From assembly GCA_036172665.1 (NCBI GenBank), contig CM069872.1, forward strand, positions 40,472,101-40,536,100: DNA of 64,000 bases. The letters are read 5' to 3'. This document shows positions 58,659 to 64,000 of the stretch, piece after piece. Under the pieces are notes generated by a model. That model saw nothing but the letters and a program-made list of their open reading frames with translations, was not told where the DNA came from and did not search any database. Both the position numbers and the translations under genes were made by a program. The DNA is from Prosopocoilus inquinatus. Taxonomy: Eukaryota; Arthropoda; Insecta; Coleoptera; Lucanidae. Each line of letters opens with the position of its first letter. The stretch's first letter is position 1.

Positions 58659-59682
58659 TGTTACGTTGGCCTAAACGGCAAGTCTCCATGCTATAAACTT
58701 GGCTCCTCAGAACCTCCACGCGTCCAGCGTGGGACGGTTCACGAAAAATTACGCAGTGAAAATGGTCAGAGACAAAACATTAAATAGAACAGCGCACCGG
58801 AAACTAAAAGCCTAACGAGGAAACAAAGAAAGTCATAAAACACGAATCGGATTAGTCCACAATGATTAAACTCCCCTATTAAGATTGGGCACCAAGCTGG
58901 CAAAAGCGCGTGAAAACGCTGCTTATCTTAGATAAACTAGTCAGAGTGGGCCAGAGGTCGTGAGGTATATTTAACCCCCGTGGCAGTCACGTTGGCGTAA
59001 ACGGCAAGTCTCCGTTCTATAAACTTGGCTCCTCAGATCCTTCACGCGTCCAGCGTTGGACGGTTCACGAAAAATTATGCAGTGGAAATGGTCAGAGACA
59101 AAACGTTAAATAGAACAGCGCACCGGAGACTAAAAGCGTAACGGAGAAACAAAGAGAGTCATAAAACACGAATCGGATTAGTCCACAACGATTAAATTCC
59201 CCTGACGAGATTGGGCATCAAGCTTGCAAAAGTGCGCGAAAACGCTGCTCATCTTAGATAAACCAGTCAGAGTCAGCTAAAGGCCGTGAGGTATATTTTA
59301 CCCCTTGGAGAAATATTTCTTAGACACAACGAAAATACGCACAAGCACCACCGACCGTTGTTTACTTGCTGACACTCGCGATGGTTACAGCACTTTCCCG
59401 AAGGCGTCCAGGCGTTTCTATGCGGTTCGAGAAATAGGCGCTCTAACTATATAAGGGAGGTCAGCGGACAGTAGGGTAGTTCTTATCTAGTAAGCGAAGA
59501 CTGCGAGGTATCACGAAGCCATAAACGGCGATGTAATAGTAGTGCGATTTGTTATTTACTTATAACTTAGTGTTGTAGAGTATTTCTAGTGTAGTGTATT
59601 TATTTTTATAGACGATTGCATCTTAATAAAGTATTTGAAATTGGTCAACGATATTTAATTTGCGAACCCCGAAATCGTAACA
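58659..59682 (+). mobile_element. LTR with duplicated U3 region
   Basis: Bounded by TGTTACG and CGTAACA, 1,024 bp. A 326-bp unit (GGCAAGTCTCC...GTGAGGTATATTT) is tandemly duplicated (about 58,663-58,988 and 58,989-59,305) upstream of TATATAAG at 59,448 and a polyadenylation signal AATAAA at 59,625-59,630. Flanking bases (ATGGG, TTACT) do not form a target duplication, and no coding region adjoins, so it is a truncated or rearranged insertion. Confidence 0.65.
58663..59305 (+). repeat. 326-bp tandem duplication in LTR
   Basis: Copies share GCTCCTCAGA(A/T)CC(T/C)(C/T)CACG, CGTCCAGCGT(G/T)GGACGGTT, TCAGAGACAAAAC(A/G)TTAAAT and GAATCGGATTAGTCCACAA in the same order, roughly 93% identical by eye. 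Confidence 0.85.
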
Positions 59683-59693
59683 TTACTATTAGT

Positions 59694-60165
59694 TTATGTA
59701 AAGAGGACATGAAAGCCACCCCAACCTATTACACCAAAAGATAATACTGACTGACACAAAGCGAAATATACTTTGTGGTTTATAATATTACGTAATGTTT
59801 TAAAAATGTAGATAAGTTTTTTACATAGTTCATCAATATAGTAATTCCATCTGAGATGACTATCTCTATGTATTCCTAAATATTTAACTGTTTGAGCCTG
59901 ATTGATTCTACCTCCACAATTGCAGGTCTCCTCCAAACACAAAACATTGTGCTTCTCGAGAGTACTGTAAGCAGGCAGTCCGCCTGTCTAAACTGAGTAA
60001 ATCATTAAAATAAAGCAGAAACAACGTGGGACCAAGCACAATTCCTTGTGGAACGCCAGAAGTAATTGCTAAGCCCTTCATTTATTTTTACTCTTTGTGT
60101 ACGGTTTGTTAGATAACTAGTTAATAACATCAACGAAACCCCTCTCATTCCATAACATTCTAATT
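59694..60165 (-). pseudogene. LINE reverse transcriptase relic (CR1/Jockey-like)
   Basis: Minus strand, three pieces in different frames: KLECYGMRGVSLMLLTSYLT (about 60,160-60,075), GVPQGIVLGPTLFLLYFNDL (about 60,055-60,000; RT motif 4) and TVKYLGIHRDSHLRWNYYI through SFGVIGWGG (59,900-59,700; post-palm region). The catalytic YADD segment is deleted and replaced by unrelated residues. It stops 12 bp from the LTR ending at 59,682. Confidence 0.75.
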
Positions 60166-60169
60166 TGCC

Positions 60170-61100
60170 AAGAGAATGTTGTACCAGAATGTTTTACCTC
60201 GGCGTTCTCGAAAGAAGAAACCTCTACAAAAGGGTCGCAAAAGATCACGATTACGCTACAAGATCAGCGCCTTGGTCGATGCGCCTGCAAATCAGCAAAT
60301 AGCTCACATTGTTTTAAACAAAAATATATTTAAATTGATTAAATACGATTTTCAAATATTCCGTAATCGTGACATGTAATTTAAAGAAGAAAAACGCCTT
60401 TTCACTTATTCGAGTACTGGAACACGTGCACTTAACATTTCGTCATTAGTTATACTTATTACTTCAGCCAGAGAAGGATAAGATGTCTTGAAGTTCAAGG
60501 CGTTCAAGCGTTTCAAAGAGTTTCCTTTTAACATTTTTTATGGCTGTTTTGAATCACTTGCACAAGTTGCGTTCAGTGCGTTTTTAATTTTGTGTTCTAT
60601 TCGGTTCAGACTTTAATAGCTTTTTTCACATTTAATTGTAATACTCTTACCATGTATTAGTAATACTCTTCTTCAGGATAAACATGCTGCAGAGAAATGA
60701 TTTACTGACAAAATAATAATAAATAATATTTTATTGTAGTTCCAAAAAAATTGAAAATTCTTTTATTTATTGATATAAATACATATTATAATTTTCTTTC
60801 AGTACTTAGTTCTGCTGAAAATATTACGACTTGCAACATCAATGGTTTTATGTAATTATTGGTGGAATTTTCCTGTTTTGTATCTGTTAACAACAAGCGA
60901 TAATGTCGAAATTAAAAGCAATTCCGTAAATTTTCCTCTCTTCAAGTACATTTTTCTGGAAAAACTCATCGAGTGCATGATATCGTATCAGTGTGACCCG
61001 AACTTTTCTTGTGCAAGTGAATCGAAAGCGTTATCAGTTTTCCATCAAACAGCAACACGTTCAGTAGTGTTATTACGATAACCACGGTGCACCATCTGTA
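60170..61100. other. Upstream flank of the MIF gene, no other gene recognised
   Basis: Frames at 60,176 and 60,842 have no recognisable domain. GTATCAGTGTG and TATCAGTTTTCC (60,984-61,045) resemble arthropod initiators (TCAGT) 65-125 bp upstream of the MIF start codon; no TATA box at the right distance was seen, so this is only suggestive. Confidence 0.3.
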
Positions 61101-61109
61101 TTGTACAAA

Positions 61110-62156
61110 ATGCCTTATTTTCGACTTGAAACCAACATACCCCAAAGCAAAATTCCTGCAGATTTGACCGAGAAATTAGCGAAGGCAGCCTCCGTTACTC
61201 TAGACAAGCCCATCAACGTAAACATCATAAAAAAATTTAATTTAATTCTCTCCCTCAAAGTATAACATACTTTCATATTGCAGATGATAGTGACGGCTAT
61301 TATTGGAGATGTTAACTTTTGTTGGGCAGGCACTTCCGAACCTGCAGCCCAAGCAAGTTTGTGGACCATGGAAACAGTGGGCGTCGAAGAAAGAAAGAAG
61401 CATTCCGGTTTACTTTTTGATATAGTATCTAAAGAGTTGGGCATACCCACCAACAGGTAACAACAAATCAAAGCGCTTGAATAAGAAAAACGAAACATAT
61501 TTTATTTATTGTGTGTTTAAAATTGAAGTGAGAATTTTGTTGTGACCGACCCTTGTATATTTAACTTCGCCTGAAGTATCTATTTTATAGTCAAATCGTT
61601 GACTAGATGCAGACGTGCACGTTTGACTGTACATGGTTACAATTAAGTAAAGGACAACTTATTATTTATAGGGTCACTACAGAGATTTGGTAAACCTAAG
61701 ACCAAAGAAGGTTAAATTACAAGAGAAGGTGCGCTGTTTTGGAGTCTACAAAAATGAAATATCTTTAAAAACTAAAAATTCCCTGTTTCCAAAATCTCGA
61801 TTATCTTGTTTGTGTATTAACTAGAAGAGATTTTTTTGCGCATTTTTAGAGACCCCAAGATAGCCCAACTACTTTATAATTTGTATCTCTTCCTATTTAC
61901 GAGGTCCGCATAATGATCTTTTAATTAGTTATCACCCTGTATAGCATACGTATCTATGTACAATGATATTCAACTTAAATGATACCATTTGACAGTTTCG
62001 TAGCCGTTAGGATAATGTTCTTAAGGGTATGGATCGCATGCAGGAGTATCATTTAAGTTAAGTGTCGTAGTACATATTTTATAGAGCATTTTTTTCCCGA
62101 ACAAATTTCATGTTTTTAATTTCAGATTATACCTGATATATAATAAAATACAATAA
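61110..62156 (+). CDS. MIF/D-dopachrome tautomerase family protein, three exons, short C-terminus
   Basis: Exons read as 61110-61217, 61284-61456 and 62126-62156, joined by a 66-bp intron (GTAAAC...TTGCAG) and a 669-bp intron (GTAACA...TTTCAG). The start MPYFRLETNIP gives the family N-terminus with catalytic Pro just after Met; a DKP places the conserved Lys at position 32 counting from Pro1. Across the first junction the spacing from KP to the AGTSEP motif equals that of human MIF, which supports the splice. TSEPAAQASL replaces the SEPCALCSL region, so the CXXC redox motif is absent. Exon 3 begins RLYLIYNK, matching the family RxYIxFxD strand, then stops after two more residues, giving about 103 residues against the usual 115-120. 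The terminal strand with the VGxNxxTF-like end, which contributes to the trimer, is missing. MIF proteins are cytokine-like tautomerases without signal peptides. Family assignment is firm. Whether the gene works, or uses a further exon outside the window, is open. Confidence 0.85.
61953..62082. mobile_element. Short inverted-repeat element in MIF intron 2
   Basis: TATGTACAATGATATTCAAC then TTAAATGATAC pairs with GTATCATTTAAGTTAAGTGT and CGTAGTACATA. The inner 14 bp (AACTTAAATGATAC) match exactly. It lies about 45 bp upstream of the exon 3 acceptor. Confidence 0.5.
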
Positions 62157-62159
62157 TAG

Positions 62160-62535
62160 TGCAAAAGATGAATCACTTTTCAAAACACTGGCCTTATATT
62201 CTGGAAACCTACGACATACAAAACATCATTCTACTTCACAGCAAGAGTAATGTCTTCAGACACTCCTTATTTTTAAGTACTATTATATCAACTAGAAATC
62301 TGTGGTTTTTACAAGAATTGGCTGTATGTCTTTGTTAATTTAATTTTAATGTTAAGTTCCAAACAAAAAAATTTTCTGTATTGCCTTATACCAATATAAC
62401 TGTCTAATAAATTTCTTATAGTTCTTCTTTTCATTTCACACCGCATATGACAGAATGCCAGATTTGCTTTTAAGAAAAAAAACATGTCAAATTATTAATT
62501 GATGGCGTCCAAATAAAAAATCTAGTACAAACGGA
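62160..62535. other. 3' flank of the MIF gene
   Basis: No further exon encoding a canonical MIF C-terminus was seen. AATAAAATAC at 62,142 overlaps the stop region, and CTAATAAATTTC at 62,403-62,414 could serve as a polyadenylation signal. Confidence 0.3.
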
Positions 62536-63074
62536 ACCAGGGTTGCCATGTCTAGGGAATTTTTCCTTGATCTAGAAAATTCAGAGGTATTAAATTAAAG
62601 GAATTAAAAGGAAAAAGAAAATTTTTATGTTTTTTTGCCAAAATCTAGGGAACTTTGAACAAAATTCTTCAAAGGATAAAATATTTTTTAAACAAGAGAT
62701 ATAAGATAGAGTACAATACGTTTTTAATGCTGCCTCTATTGGCTGACATCTAGCGAAATGTTCCTTATAATAAGGAAATCATCGGAGTTACATTTGGTTA
62801 ACCTATAAAAAACATTAAATTGAAAAATTTGTTTGTGAATTTTGTGACACTTTCGTACTTTTAGCATAACGTATACATAATAATAAAAGTAACAAAAAGC
62901 ATTGATGAATCGAATATAACAAGTTATACTGAATATAACATTAACGACAGCTGTTTGTTTTCCTTATTAAATCGCCGTTTATTGGTTACTAATTTTCGCA
63001 CTGATTGCTCGGGTGTGCTCTCAATGTATCTCCATCTTGTTTTAACCTCATGTAGAAACGGAGAATGGAGAAAT

Positions 63075-63142
63075 TGCTATTACTTAAGTATTTGAAAATG
63101 CTATTACTTAAGTATTTGAAAATGCTATTACTTAAGTATTAA
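63075..63142 (+). repeat. 24-bp tandem repeat, three copies
   Basis: TGCTATTACTTAAGTATTTG(AAAA) units start at 63,075, 63,099 and 63,123 with no visible mismatch. Confidence 0.85.
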
Positions 63143-63158
63143 TATAATATAATAAACT

Positions 63159-63385
63159 ACTGTTCAATTCAGGAAAGGATATATGCACGTCATATATGTA
63201 AATTCCCCGTCTGTTTTAACTTGCTACGCTGCGTTAATCAACACTATTATTAATTTCGTATTTGAACTTGATTTAATGATGTATGACATAAAAATTCGCG
63301 TAGTGTTAATTAACGTAATGCAACCACCTGAATTAGACGAGTTCCGTATATGACGTGCATGTATTCTTTCCTGAATTGAACTGTA
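63159..63385. mobile_element. Fold-back MITE nested in the hAT-like element
   Basis: ACTGTTCAATTCAGGAAAGG, then ATATATGCACGTCATATA, is mirrored by TATATGACGTGCATGTATTC and TTTCCTGAATTGAACTGT. Weaker pairing continues inward (CTGCGTTAATCAACACTA with TAGTGTTAATTAACG). Confidence 0.7.
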
Positions 63386-64000
63386 TACCACCCTTTATTC
63401 CAGTGCACTGTCTTGAGCTAAGAAAACCTCCCTGTGTTACAGATTATAGGTAATACAAACACGAAGCGGGATTTTCTTAAGTTACTTGAACATGAAAAGA
63501 AATAGACTTTCGCCAGAAACACTGCGGTATTTTAGACACCAAGGGATTATTAAAAAATACTAGTTGTCATACCTATTCTATTAATGAAGACGTAATTAAA
63601 AAATAAATAGTAAAATTTATACTGCGAAGTAAGTAGGGGTATCTAATTAATAGAAGGATAGAAGTTACAGTTGGTTTTATTTACTTACCATTTGTATGTA
63701 TATTTAAACATTTTAGTTTTTGTCATTTTTTAATTTCGTTGGTTTTTATATACACCGTTTATAATATTTATGTTTTTGATCATATTGTTTTGGTAAGTAC
63801 TCGTACAATAAATAGAAAAAAATAAGGAACATGTGCTTTTTATACCCGCCCCGCTTTGGTGATTTATAAATTGCTTACCTTAAGGCTAAAGGCTAGGGAA
63901 ATCTAGGGAATTTTGAAACATAAATCTAGGGAATTGGCAAAATTTCGTCTGGCCACCCTGTCTGAGACCAAGAACAAGAATCACGCCTTTTTACTTTAAA

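Larger units (their letters stand above)
62538..63960. mobile_element. hAT-like non-autonomous element with subterminal TCTAGGGAA repeats
   Basis: Termini CAGGGTTGCCA and TGGCCACCCTG form an 11-bp TIR with one mismatch, typical in form of hAT elements. TCTAGGGAA(T/C)TT motifs repeat within 120 bp of both ends (62,551; 62,645; 63,899; 63,925). No transposase frame. The flanking 8-mers (AACGGAAC, TCTGAGAC) do not match, so a target duplication is not confirmed. Confidence 0.55.

Noticed and set aside
61115..61498. 127-codon minus-strand frame
   Set aside because: Antisense to MIF exons 1-2; the plus strand has the homology.

Overview
This is eukaryotic nuclear DNA, almost certainly from an insect or close relative. 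It is AT-rich, has intron-bearing gene pieces, and carries typical arthropod transposons: mariner D34D, pogo/Tigger-like, RTE-like and CR1/Jockey-like LINEs, tRNA-derived SINEs and many MITEs. Nothing looks bacterial or organellar. I cannot assign an order.

Host genes are sparse. Two loci are well supported. At 61,110-62,156 (+) lies a three-exon gene of the macrophage migration inhibitory factor (MIF) family; its last exon stops early, giving a protein of about 103 residues. At 29,503-29,802 (-) lies one exactly 100-codon internal exon of a class A GPCR covering TM4, the ECL2 cysteine and TM5; its other exons were not found, so its introns are probably long. Nearly all other open frames are short, low-complexity or inside repeats.

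The rest is a layered record of transposition. 1-15 kb: sparse, with two small MITEs and a ~180-bp degenerate tandem repeat next to a hAT-like stretch. 15-20 kb: an LTR-like minus-strand repeat family with related copies near 1.7, 18.1, 24.7 and 56.6 kb, a MITE with a paralogous empty site, an interleaved A-B-A'-B' inverted-repeat block and a 449-bp TIR element. 21.7-23.4 kb: a 5'-truncated LINE with an open frame plus fold-back MITEs. 26-32 kb: MITEs, a perfect 21-bp-arm palindrome, the GPCR exon and blocks of direct repeats. 33.6-35.2 kb: nested TIR elements with exon-like coding fragments. 37-44 kb: a fold-back element, a pogo-type MITE, a large inverted repeat, a solo LTR with a 4-bp target duplication, and SINEs.

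The densest part is 47.6-54.6 kb. It holds an RTE-like LINE with the 5' inversion expected from twin priming, a 1-kb element with very long TIRs, a small MITE, a decayed pogo/Tigger-like transposase with a MITE inside its reading frame, and a decayed mariner with a partly duplicated N-terminus. From 56.6 to 60.2 kb there are LTR sequences, one with a 326-bp tandem duplication upstream of its TATA box, and a LINE reverse transcriptase relic. The 3' end holds the MIF gene and a hAT-like non-autonomous element with another MITE nested in it.

I found no clearly new biochemical system. The most notable items are the shortened MIF gene, the interleaved inverted-repeat block, the twin-primed LINE and the unidentified gene-like content of the 33.6-35.2 kb element.
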